From Effrenium voratum (Eukaryota > Sar > Dinophyceae > Suessiales > Symbiodiniaceae): a stretch of 64,000 bases of DNA. How positions within the stretch are numbered: the stretch's first letter is position 1; the number at the start of each line of letters is the position of its first letter. The notes beneath the pieces are model-generated. The model worked only from the letters and a program-made list of their open reading frames with translations. It made no database searches and had not been told where the DNA came from. Below are positions 1 through 11,939 of the stretch, piece after piece. Location: NCBI GenBank assembly GCA_963377175.1, contig CAUJNA010003297.1:400691-464690 (forward strand), in the 5' to 3' direction. A program made the translations under genes and the position numbers.

Positions 1-124
1 ATGACGACAGAAAGCATGCCCATTGAGGGGCTGACCATGACTGAACATCCCTACCAACCCCAAGCAAAGGCGTCTTTTGTCCAAAGCACTCGGTGACTCC
101 TTTTGAGTCTCCTGGGGCGTCGGC

Positions 125-3100
125 CTCCTGCGGCTGCGAAGTGCAGCGCAGTGTTGCCAGCACTGGCCTCCACACACAGCGCCTCACGCAGCGGCGGTAA
201 GTGGAAAACGCTGAAACAGGATAAGGAGGCTCCAAACCGAATGATTTGCCCCAGCAGAAAACAACTCACAACTACTTCTGAAGGTGATTGGCATGCTTCC
301 CTCAGCCTGAAGACATTAAGCTTCTGTAACGCCTTCAAGTTCTTGAAGGGTTGATTGTATTGCCGCATTGCCTATACGCCTTAAATTAAAACATGATTTC
401 AAAAAAAAACTAAATTGTAAGAAAACATACATTAAGATAAATTTATTTCAATCAACAAATTATACACCACATTCTATCCAATCGAAGTGGTTGATACTTC
501 AATTAAAGCTAAAAACAAAACTTAGTTGAAGTGTCCATTCAACATATAACAAACAAAAATTGTCATAATAACCCATTCAAAACTATAACTTGCACATATC
601 TATCGCAAAAATCATACTCAATAACTATATTAATATACATCAAACCAAAACATGAACAATAAAACAATGTTTATGTGTTTATTTAAAATATATGTTTTGT
701 TAATATTCAAAATATGTCTAATATTCAATATATACATATGTTGTTCTGAAATTATATACAGTAAACAACATACTCTAACATTATACTTAACAACTATTTG
801 AGTTTATATAATACTTTAAACATCGTTAAACAAATCTCATTCTTCAACCAACTATACTTTCTATTTTTTGTTCGTTCGTACACTCTTTTATTATATTTTG
901 TCAGTTCCAAACAAAAACACTGGGCAAAACAGCAACCGCCGTACGCAGCAAATGAAACTGTACGGTGCCTACTGATGGTCAAATCGTGGGCTAACCATAA
1001 ATTAAAGCATCAGTGCCCGCCTTCAAGACATCAAAGGCAATCCCATCGTTGTTTGCCAGGGCTACCAACGGGTACCTGGATATATAAATACCGCTGATAT
1101 ACTGATGGGATGCCCAGCTGCACTAAAGAGGCTCTTCCTATGGTAAACGTTCGGAATCTTCATCCAGGCTCCTATCCATACTATCCATATGATATAAATA
1201 TGGGTCTGTCCCGAAAGCAAGGTGCTCGAAACTGAAGTTTGGCAAAGGGTATGTTTGTTTAGAATCGTATAGCCCATATAATGCCCAGGTTCGAAGGCGG
1301 ACAAGAACATGCACGACTCACGGACATTGTCAAGTCCTTTTAAGGGTTCCGCTTCCTGCGCAGGGTCTCTGGGCTCCAGGCTGCCGGATTGGGTGCGAAG
1401 TCGAGGAAGCACTTCACGACTTCCTTGTGATGAGAGCGAGTCGCTTACGATCTTTGCATCAACTTGCCTCCCACCAACGAACGTGGCACCTGACTGATGG
1501 GTTCCATGCTAGTAGAGGATACTCAGAGTGTTCAATGTTTAAGTTGGACCACTTGCTACGCTGGCTGAACCCCCCTGTGACTTTGGCGGGGTACCTTGCA
1601 TCCATCCTATTTTGTTCGATTGCCTCCATAGCTTGAGAAGTGCCGGGTGTTTTGTGTGGGACAACACTCAACAAATGCAAAGCCACACCTCAAAGTTTGG
1701 CTGGACTCCGGGTGTCACAATTGCTGCTCCCCTTTCACTCCAGCGTCAATTCGAAAAATCCGAAACACAAGAGCCGTGATTTAGGCTGTAGACAACCTTG
1801 TGTCTTTGCGGCAGTGGCAATTATCGCGTGAACATTCTTTGCTCACAAGGCATGACTCAATGCAATGCAGGAGGTGGCTCTCTTTTTGTGTGTTTGTGTG
1901 TGTGCGTGTGTGCGCATTCACTGTTTGTAGGGATGAGTCCCTGCCACTAACAAGTGTATACTAAGAAGCTGCAAGCATTGGTTGTTTAACAAGCAAAAAC
2001 ACATTGATTTCTGCTTCCAGTTGATGTGAGGGTCGGCCACTGGACACACCACCAGCCAGTTTGACTAAATTTCATGTCACACGCACATGCGCACACACAC
2101 ATCTACCAGCTATTCACCTTTATATTCATGTCACTGTTCCTCTATCAACTCGCAAGAAATGGTACCAAATTCAACACAAGGCACAACTTTGCAATCGTGA
2201 CACCTGTTCTTGTAGCTGCCCTTTTCGGGCTTGTCTCAAAGGGAAACCAAGAGGCAGCCCTCCCCCCCCCCCCCCGGGTTGAAAAGGGCAAAAGCCGATT
2301 TCAAGCAAACTTCCTGGTCGATGACTCCCCGTGCCCTCAGATCTGCCCTCAGTCGCTGCGGGCATCGCTTTGAGCTTCCACGCCACGTGCCCGTGCTTCG
2401 CCGCCAGGTGCAGCGGCCTGCGTTTGATCCGTTTACAATGGACTCATTGGATCCGGAAATCTAAACAGGGTCCTCATGTGGCCACGGCCGAAAGACGGAT
2501 TGGGCCGCGGCTCAAGACCTCTGTTCAGGCTGTCTGGATCGAGCACTGTTCGGGCTTTGGGGCATTCAGAAGCCTGGCAGCCGCTCTGGCCCGCTCTTCA
2601 ACCTCTCCCCCCGTGTGTTGTGCAGCTTCAGAAGGACTGGAACGTGTTGTCTAGAACAGGTGGGCCATCAATCAAGTCTGATCCGCAAAGCTGGCTCTCC
2701 CCCTTATGCCAAACAACAAATGCATGTAAAGACATCGTTGTTTACCTCTCTCTTCCTTTCTCTATTTCTTTCATTATGTTGTTTTTGTATATATGTATAC
2801 ATATATATATATGTATACATATATATATATATATATACGTGTTTTTCTCTTTAAACATTATTTCGATTGGTTATCGATAGTTTCCTTTTTTATGATGTAT
2901 TCATATATATATATATAATCTAGTTGTTTGTGTTATGTATTCCTTTCGTTCTGTAGATATATGTCGTTCTTTCCTCTTTTATGTTGCTTTCGTTATTTCT
3001 GCTTTTCTTTCGTTCCTTCCCTACTTAGTTCTTTATTTTGTTGTGTATCTTGTTCTTTTGTTACTTTGTCTTTACGTTGTTCTTTCTTTGTGACAGGCGC

Positions 3101-4974
3101 TTTATTTGTGTATTTATGTCTTCTGTTCTGTCTTTCTTTTTTGTCTTGCTTTCGTTTCTTCTTTCCCACGATGGAACAAGGGTCTGGATGGGAGGGTCTG
3201 GAATGCAGCAGGTGATCCGGACGTCGGTCTGGAACACATGGGCCCCGGGCTCCTCCGGACGGATTCTTTATTGACCACTGCCATAATGTGTTTTTGACAC
3301 TGCTGGTCTCATTCACGAACGACAGACTCGGGTCTGCCATGTCTGCCAACAAACCAAGCAACCGCGCAATGAGAGTCCATGCCTCATTATTACACGGTCT
3401 CAGCTCATCTGCAGGTGGAATGCTTCTTAGGGTGCTGTGTGGGACGACCACAATTCATGCCATAGGAACTGAGGATTCTCACACGTAGCAACCGAACTGA
3501 CCACCTGCAGGCAAACCACAAACAATTCGGCACATGCAAGATTGTACTCCGGCAACAAACAGGCCATGCATTGGAATGGGATAGGCATCACCTGACCTCA
3601 AATAACCGTCAAGCAAGTCGGAGCAGGGAATTTGCAGGATCCGGCAACCAATCACCCAAAGCAACGACTCTCGTGTGACCTAAGAGCCCAGCCGTAAGGC
3701 GCTGCTATTCTTCATGGGCATCTGCAACCTTGGGGGAGCACATGCTCTGCAGCGAACACCGACAAAGTAATACAATTGCGAAACAATCACCGCCATCGTG
3801 CTTGTTCACTGCAATAACTGAAAGCTTGTGGACATCTGTCCCACGCATTGATTTTTTTGCCTCATCGATTGAAGATAGGCGTCTCCAGCACTGGCTCACT
3901 CGGCATCCCGGCAAATGAAAGCCGTCCGGTGCCCGTTGTAGCAATGCACGGGCTGTGGCCTCCCCACATATGACATGGCAACAAACAAGCCAAGGCGAAA
4001 TTAGCGCATAAGCCCAGTGGATGAAACTAAGGGACTTGCCAAGCTCCGCTTTCCCGCCTGAATCTGACTATCGCAAGAGACTGTCGAGAGTGCATGAAAT
4101 GGACTGTCACCATGGTTTGGAACGGCAGGCATCTAGATTCCACAAAACGAGCATGACATTTAGCTCTGGGATTGATATCACTGGTTTTCCGATCGAAAAA
4201 GCCGCACGGCGCTCCTCGTGGCCATCTCGGGCAGCACAATGCAGCGGTGCCATACCATCGGCGTTGACGGCCAAGCCTTGCAGACCGCCGAACAAAAACA
4301 CAAATAAACACCTAGATCGGCTCGAGACCAGGCGGATTGGGAAAGGATTGAAGGTCCCCCTAACAGCTTTTAACAACTTTATCAAGCGCGGATCCGCAAG
4401 CTTGTCTCGGATCTATCTCTGCGACACATTTACACCTGGGATAGGAATGGTCCTATGGCCATAAAGTTGTCTGAGGCAAGTGGCACAGTTGCATCGGCTC
4501 TGGCGCCAGGGCCAGGAGGATTTCTACGACGTCCTCAACAGGATGAACCATGCCACAACCGGGCTCAAAGTGAAATCAGCGGGTTCCACAAGTCAAGCAT
4601 TGAGAACCCCTGAAAGTGTAGTATAACCACTTCCAGCAACCCAGTACAGCGGGGACCCTACATCAACCACGTTGAGAAACACAGTTGCTGACATGGACAG
4701 TTTGCCGTGTACTCTGACTCCTCTCTTTACCTTTGTGTGGAGTACAATTTCATATAGTTCAACCCTGTGAATGAGTCGTGGCATGCATACTCTCTGACCT
4801 CGCAAAGCTCGTAGATCAAGGATGCCTTCAAATCCTCGAGCCCCGGTCTTCAAGTCTTTGTCTCCACGAATTTGTGGATCTCAGTTTGGAGCTTCTCTCA
4901 CCCTTTTGTGAGGTCCGCCCGAGTCTCCTTGTGGCCACTCACAGCTGCCAGGTGAAGGCCAGTGGGGTTATTGC
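125..4974 (-). CDS. Ankyrin-repeat protein, partly resolved multi-exon gene
   Basis: Four short exons on the minus strand each encode the core of an ankyrin repeat, a helix-turn-helix protein-binding module. They are 4974-4902 (NNPTGLHLAAVSGHKE), 4276-4215 (VNADGMAPLHCAARDGHE), 2417-2384 (PLHLAAKHGHV) and 167-125 (ASAGNTALHFAAAGG). Each shows the repeat's TPLH-AA-GH pattern. Each is bounded by AG|G and by a GT, GC or GA donor. The first has a strong GTGAGA donor. Reading phases do not join all four directly, so further exons must lie between them, and the gene may continue off the left edge. I could not find its start or stop, and they could belong to more than one gene. The family mediates protein-protein contact; the partner cannot be told. 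The exons are certain as ankyrin cores; their union into one gene is inference. Confidence 0.6.
360..900. other. AT-rich block inside or beside the ankyrin gene
   Basis: The base composition changes abruptly to very AT-rich, with runs of A and TATA-like strings, between two stretches of ordinary mixed composition. No ORF of note and no exon signal is visible. It probably lies in an intron of the ankyrin gene. The AT-rich block at 35930-36540 is similar in composition, but I see no obvious shared sequence. Confidence 0.6.
2780..2915. repeat. TA-rich dinucleotide repeat
   Basis: Interrupted runs of (TA)n and GTATACATATA occur, with a second short (TA)n at 2900-2918. The run is flanked to about 3160 by a T-rich, pyrimidine-biased stretch on the plus strand. 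No coding evidence was found on either strand. Confidence 0.7.
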
Positions 4975-5962
4975 CTCAGAAAATTGCGGGCAACCTGCCC
5001 GACCTGTGGCGGGCCCAACCCGGTTGCTGGGACCCGGGATTATTCAACCATGACTTTCAGATGCAGAGGGCCCCTCACAAAAACCATACTGAGGCAAATC
5101 GGGGCTACTCAGCGCAATTACAAAGCACTTGAAAGCATGACGACAGCTGTGCGTTAGTGCATAGCTGTCCTTGCAAGTGTTGCCAGGTTTGAGCAATCAA
5201 GAACCTCCATGTGAAAAACACAGGAGATTTTGATGCTTCGTGTACATGCCTGAAGCTTCCCTCACTGTGTTCGCTAAATCAGCGCTGTGCCATCCTCGAA
5301 AAGCAAGACAAGAACAGGGAAACAACATCAAACACTTGACCAAGGTGTCAAGGCCGTTTTGGCCGCGCTTGCCCGCTGAGTTCATGTCAGGACTGACGAC
5401 ACTGCACTCCGAGGCAGACACCCGACTGCGATTGCATGGCCTCGAAACATGACATGGCTCCCGACAGCCTATCTCCGAGGCTGCGGATCGCAGGGTGTCA
5501 TGCAAGCCATGGTTAAAATGAACCTTTCGGTTTCGGAAAATGGCGGACCTCCGTTTAGTTGGTACAGAAGAACCACAAGGAAAACAAGAATCAAACATTC
5601 AAGATGGCCATGCTTTTGAACCACCCTCTTGGTATTCATGAGATCGTTAGGTGGGCATGCAAACCACGCCCTAGGGACAAAAGGGTCGCAGAATGAGTTC
5701 AACCCCGCTTTGGCCTCGTTGGATTGAATCTGAAGTTGGATTCACAGGTGGGGCATCCAAATCATCTCCTAGCAACCTAGGTTGGTTGAACACCCCGCAC
5801 TAATGCATCGATTGCTTGTGCAATTTCAGGTCATTCTGTTCCATGCAGAGGTTTGTGCTGGGCGTTGGCAAATCGCCAATTTGCCCAAGGAGAAGCTTTG
5901 CAACGAAAGCTTTGTCACCGCAGGACCTACACAAGCACCTTGTGCTTGATGCCTAAGTCGAA

Positions 5963-8403
5963 TTAGTCCACCTCCTCGACGGTCGGGCCACTGTTGCCGC
6001 CAGGGGCGCCACCCATGCCACCGCCTGGCATGCCACCTTCTGGCATGCCACCGCCGCCGGCAGCCTGGTACACCTTCATCATGATGGGGTTCACAACACC
6101 CTCCAACTCCTTCTGCTTGGCCTCAAACTCATCCTTCTCAGCCAACTGGTTCTTGTCCAGCCAGTCCAGGGTCTCTTGCACCGCAGACTCGATCTTCTCC
6201 TTGTCGCCACCCTCAAACTTGTCCTTCAGCTTCTCCTCGTTCAAGGTGTTGCGCATGGTGAAGCAGTAATTCTCCAAGCCGTTCTTGGCCTCGATCTTCT
6301 GCTTGTTGGCCTGCAGGCAGCAAGTGCAAAGTGTGTGACATTGGGCGGTCAACTCAGTGCAAAAAGGCAACAAACACATAGTGACCGGGTCGCCTACTTT
6401 CCCGATGCAAGGCCAGTTTACGCAAACAACATTGAGGCTGATGCAGCGTTGTCCTTTTGCTGTGCCTAAGTAATTAAGTAGAGAACGCATTAGATTGAAC
6501 AAAGCGCACAAACAAGCAAGCAAGCAAGCAAACAAACAAGCAAGCAAGCAAACAACCAGCCAGCCAAACAAACAAACAAGCAAAATACAGACCGTCACGC
6601 ATGGGCAAGATTGCACTTGCGGGCGCACAAGCCCAAATAGCTCGGTCTGTAGCCCAAACATGGCCTCATCCTCGGCACGGAACTTCTCTGCCTCTTGCAC
6701 CATGCGATCGATCTCCGACTGCGACAGCCGGCCCTTCTCGTTGGTGATGGTGATCTGGTTGGACTTTCCAGTGGACTTGTCGGAGGCGCTCACGTTCAAG
6801 ATTCCGTTGGCATCGATGTCATAGGTCACCTCAATCTGTGGCACACCCCGGGGAGCCGGAGGAATGCCATCCAGGTGGAACTTGCCCAGCAAATTGTTGT
6901 CCTTGGTCATGGCGCGCTCACCCTCGAAGACCTGGATCAACACACCCGGCTGGTTGTCCGCGTAGGTCGTGAAGGTCTGCGCTTTCTTGGTCGGGATGGT
7001 TGTGTTGCGCTCAATCAACTTGGTCATCACACCACCTGCGGTCTCCAAGCCCATGGAGAGCGGCGTCACATCCAAAAGCAGGAGATCCTGCACTTGGGAT
7101 GAGCCCTCGCCAGTCAGGATAGCAGCCTGCACCGCCGCACCATATGCCACAGCCTCATCTGGGTTGATGGACCTGTTCGGCTCCTTGCCGTTGAAGAACT
7201 CCTGGATCATGGACTGCACCTTAGGGATGCGCGTGGAGCCACCCACCAGCACCACGTCGTGCACGCTCTTCTTGTCGATGCCCGAGTCCTTGAGGCACTT
7301 CTCCACAGGGCCCATGGAGTTGCGGAAGTAGTCCATGCACAGCTCCTCAAAGCGTGCCCGAGACAAGGAGCAGCTGTAGTCAATGCCCTCAAAGAGGGAG
7401 TCAATCTCAATGGTGGCCTGCGTGGATGAGGACAGGGTCCTCTTGGCACGCTCACACTGCGTGCGCAGTCGGCGGATGGCTCGCTGGTTGCCCGCCAAGT
7501 CCTTTCCACGGTTCTTGCGCTTGAAGTCCTGCATGCAGAAGTCCACCACTCGATTGTCAAAATCCTCACCTCCCAAGTGAGTGTCTCCTGCAGTGGCCTT
7601 GACCTCAAAGATGCCATCCTCAATGGTCAGCAGCGACACATCGAAGGTGCCGCCACCCATGTCGTAGATGAGCACGTTCCTCTCACCGCTGCCCTTCTTG
7701 TCCAGGCCATATGCAATGGCCGCGGCAGTTGGCTCGTTGATGATGCGCAGCACGTTCATCCCAGAAATTGTTCCCGCATCCTTGGTGGCTTGGCGCTGAG
7801 AGTCGTTGAAGTAGGCCGGCACTGTGACGACCGCATCATTCACCTTGGTGCCCAAGTAGGCCTCGGCTGTCTCCTTCATCTTCAGCAGAATCATGGAGGA
7901 GATTTCCTCCGGATGATACCTGAGTTGACTTCAGTCTACAGCTTGGGCTTCAATCAAACAATCTACTTGGGCCAGCCATCGATATCATCAACGAACTAGC
8001 CCCGATAATGCAAGTTCCGACGGTCCTGAAAGACAACATATCCGTTCTTCATGTCAAGAAGCTTCTTCTCCTCGCCTTCCACCTTCACCACAATGATCGG
8101 CTTGTCGCCCTGACCTGCAACGCACTTGAATGGCCACAACTTGATGTCTGCCTGCACAATGGGGTCGGCAAACTTGCGGCCAATCAATCTCTTGGCATCG
8201 AAAACCGTGTTCTCTGGATTCCGGGCGACCTGATTTTTGGCTGCGTCCCCGATCAAACGCTCAGTATCGGTGAAGGCAACGTAGGATGGAGTGGTTCGGT
8301 TGCCCTGGTCATTCGCAATGATTTCCACTCCGTCATTCTTCCAAACACCCACGCAAGAATAGGTCGTGCCGAGGTCAATCCCAATGGCGGTCTTCTTGGC
8401 CAT
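5963..8403 (-). CDS. HSP70: Cytosolic heat shock protein 70, complete, three exons
   Basis: ATP-driven chaperone of the cytosol. Exons are 8403-8063, 7919-6665 and 6310-5963, 1944 nt in all, giving 647 residues, the usual length. Joining them restores unbroken HSP70 sequence ([14 protein letters not shown] at junction 1, [14 protein letters not shown] at junction 2). Family signatures are visible: [14 protein letters not shown] near residue 7, [14 protein letters not shown] in the ATPase domain, [11 protein letters not shown], the linker into [18 protein letters not shown]-type repeats, and the terminal EEVD that binds TPR co-chaperones and marks the cytosolic form. Both introns start with GC and end with AG|G. 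The start is the ATG that gives [14 protein letters not shown]. Intron 2 (354 bp) carries a tetranucleotide repeat. No heat-shock element was searched exhaustively, and none stood out upstream. Confidence 0.97.
6500..6585. repeat. AAGC/AAAC tetranucleotide repeat in HSP70 intron 2
   Basis: Alternating runs of CAAG and CAAA tetranucleotides on the plus strand fill part of the second HSP70 intron. Because the unit is four bases long, it fits an intron and not an exon. The same motif family makes a larger array at 21670-21910. Confidence 0.85.
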
Positions 8404-11400
8404 GATGAATTGCTAAAATGCTCTATATAATGACAATGATGGATTTGCCTGAGCCACATATATCGACGTGGTGTGATGCTTCTAGCCCACAACACCGGGA
8501 ATGAGTACCAATAATAAATGCAGCAACGATGTGTTGGCAAGCATGCAGGACCCATAGGTTTCGCTCGTTTTCGCCTGGGATGGGTGGAATTGCTCACCAT
8601 CAAATGGGGTGGATCCTGTCAGTTGGCTCAAAATAGTGATTTTTCTAGCGTGTTTGGGGTCTTCTTGGTGTCCCTTTGACTAGGTACTTACGAGCGGCAT
8701 AGACGGCTGTGGTTCGGCCACATTGCGTCTCCCAGAGAACTAAACAATGATTTCTGTTAGAATGGTCAAGAAATTCAAGAAACAAGCTTGAGCAAATTGC
8801 CTTCCCGAACTCAAAGCTACCAGAGTCCTGAAGCTGCGCTATTGAAGGCTCCCCGTGAATCTCGTGAAGCGTGAGGTGAGCGAGCGGTGCGCGACGAGCG
8901 CTTGGGGCCCCAGCCATCAAATGCTGCCGGCCACCGGCTGCCTAGGCCAACTGCAAAGCAGATTGAAGATGCGTGAAGCGTGCCATGTTTGTTCAGTTGG
9001 GTACTAAAAGCAAGTGGGCTAAACCAGCACACCAGCTGAGTAGACCGAGCCAGCCAAACCAACGAAATAAACCAAGCCCAAGTTAGCCAAAGCAACCGCA
9101 GGACACTCCCCGTGTTTTCATCCTCTCCCAACATGTCCGCTTCGTAGGCTCGGGCACCGGCTACTCCCAGCAAACATTTGATGGCCAGAGCATTGCCTGC
9201 CTGCAGTTCAAAAATAGCGAGTCAAATCGATTTCAAGGGTCGGCTTCTGACAAAAGGTTGGTATGGTCGGCTGTTCTTGCGGAAAGTTGCTTGGTTGGCT
9301 GCTGGCTTGGCTTGGCTTCGTTGGCTGGCTTATTAGTTTCCTTACGCATGGTTGCCGACTTTACCGTGCCTCAGTTTCGCACCAGGGTTGATTTTGAGTG
9401 TTCCCAACTCGTAATTGATGATTCCAGATTCTGTGCTGCTCTAATGGCGGTTAAGCCCCCAAAAGGGAAGAACCAACCCGAACAAAGGCTCACAAGAAGG
9501 CTCACAAGGCCTAACAAGTCTAACAGGGTTCTGTTTGGGCCTTTCATGCCTTTCTCTAATCTTTGGCGGGGTCATAGCAACGAGTGGAGCTGCGACGATC
9601 ATGCCTCCCTTTGCTGAGAAAACATGCAGAAACATGGACACAAAGCAAGTTGCCAGCTGACCTCTTGGACAAGTCCACAGCGCATCGCGCAGCCACAGCG
9701 ACCATGAAACATTGCCAGTCAGTCGCTTGATCACTGCTGGAAATCCCGGTGTTCATGAGTTGGCCGCCATTCTCAGGAGGGCTCCTTATTGCCCGCATTT
9801 TTGCCAGGTCTTGCCCTCCAAGCTGAGGAGCTTGGAACATGCTTGCCTGCCGTTTTGCCACATTCCAAGGCAGTTGCTGACCGACCCAGAACCCAGATAC
9901 TCTATAACAAGAACGGCCCTACCCCCAGACAAGACGAGTTCCGCGATGTTCTGGCCTTTGCCAGGCGACAAACAAGGCACTAGTGCTCCGACTGACAAAA
10001 TGACAATTCAATCGCAGTAAGCTGAGAAGTCAGTCGTCCCAAAGCGCAAGCCTTGCACATGGTTTGCAGAAGGAAGGCCAGCCTCAGGGGCTCAGTCGTG
10101 GCAACTGCGCAGCTGACTTGCCTCGATTTCTACCTGATTGCTCCCACCAGACTAATATTGTACCTCTTTGTTACTCATGTTGCATTCAATGTTTAGAAAG
10201 GAATGACGGTTGTCGAACAACAGCCCATGCCGACAAAGCCCATGTGCTGGAACGCATCGGCTGATCCTGCCCTGCATCCTCGCGTCAAGAGCTAGTGCAC
10301 CCAGCCCACCCATGGCCTCCCCCTGCCCAACCAACTTGAAGGATTCCCATCAAAGCTCTGATTTCTCGAATGTGGTTTGCCTGTGTTCAATACTCAATAC
10401 ATTTCATATGTCTATCGTCGCTGCTACAGGAGTTTGGAATGTGCCGTTAGGGAAGGTTAAAGATACAGAGGGATGAACAAACACCAGCTCTCTGTCATCA
10501 CATTCAGTCCGGATTGCCACAAACTACAAGTCCACAAAGACCTCTGTGGGCCTGAGGGAGCACCCGCGTGTCCAACAGCCCTACATATACTGTATCACTC
10601 ACAGACGAAGGCCATGTTACAGAAAGAACCGAAGGCCGGCAGAATACAAGGCGCCTTCACAGCCCCACCCTTCCCCCATTTTGTAGCCTCCCCACTGGTA
10701 AGCAAATTGGACCACTGCAAATGGGTCTCAGCCCGGGTCTCCACGCCCCTCACGGAGCTCCAGCAGCAGCTCCTTCTTCAGAGGCTCCTTGCCCTCTGCC
10801 TGCGGACAGCGAGGGCAAAATTTTAAGGGCTGTGCAACATGGGTGGATTGATGAAGAGGCCCTGCCCACAACAATCCCTTCTCTCGGCGTGCTGTTGGGA
10901 GAAACTTTTTGCGATGAACTGCGACATTGAGAAGGGATACTAGCCCATGGCTCTAGCGCCCAAGCATTCACGCTCATGAATGCCAATGGGTGCCCCTTTG
11001 CTTGCTTGAGCTCCAAGAACAGTATTCACACTTTACAAGGGTCTTGGGCACTCCCTGAGATGTAGACTAGCAAGTGCGGCGTCCCCAAGCCAAAAACAGG
11101 GGTTTGGAAAAGAACAGGTTTTGCGCATGGAGCCGGTCACAGTTACACCGAACACATCACACCGCAGTGCATTGATGCGTCCAGCCTGCAGACAAAAAAA
11201 CTTGGCGCAGCTGGTCACAGCCTCTGACACGCTGCCAGCAGCATTCTCCTGCAAGCGGACGCGTTCCCAAATTTAAGCATCCCTCCGGCCTTATTCCAAC
11301 CGCAAGCTGCATGTCAGGTCCAAACTACCATAACTAGGCTTTTCCAAGCAGCAGAACACCACTCATTCATCAAAGCCTCAGGGAAGCATCCGCGTGTATT

Positions 11401-11939
11401 GATGCAACGATGCCCACTTACAAGTTGTTGTGACCTTCAGATTCTCACAGGCACGGGGCTGAAGCCAAGACGCTTGGAATTGCCTTGCAATGCTTTGTGA
11501 TGTTCAAGGAGCATCCTTTTCTTTTCTGAAAACTGGCCGCAGGAAACGAAGCCAAGGCTTCTGTGAGGGAACCAACAGTGGCATCCGCATACCCTGAAAG
11601 CATGGCGTTGTCCTCTCGAAAGGGATATCTGGGGATTCCTATAATGTTTCTCTGGGGGAGGGAACACTTGAAAGCAACATTTGAAACGATTCCACATCTC
11701 ACGTGGATACACCTCTGTCGTTCGAGGGGAAGGTGCTGGCGAAAAGGGCAGTGCTCACTGCCTGTGATGGCCTTCGCCGATCTACATCTCACTAAGTCCA
11801 ACTGGGAGCTCGACATCTAATCACAAATTCCGTGCTCAAAGCTGGTCCCGCCCCTTTCAGGGATCAGGAAACATACGAAGTACTACTTGCAACAACCAAA
11901 GAAAGATCCGTTTCCAAGCACGCCGGGCATTCTGCTCAC
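8404..11939. other. Intergenic stretch with one possible terminal exon
   Basis: This lies between the end of the THEP1-RCC1 gene and the start of HSP70. The only coding-like piece I can support weakly is minus 10799-10728: after CCGCAG it reads EGKEPLKKELLLELREGRG and ends in TGA, a charged helix-like tail. No upstream exon was found for it. Minus 9170-8820 is open in one frame but shows no recognisable domain. A TATATA-like string sits about 20 bp upstream of the HSP70 ATG; dinoflagellate promoters are not known to rely on TATA, so I do not call a promoter. Confidence 0.4.

Noticed and set aside
5994..6269. Proline/methionine-rich plus frame over the HSP70 3' end
   Set aside because: It is the complement of the Gly-Gly-Met-Pro tail of HSP70.
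8443..8460. GTGGCTCAGG upstream of HSP70, similar to the spliced-leader end
   Set aside because: Only about eight bases fit, HSP70 has introns, and there is no second copy; it may simply be an AG acceptor.
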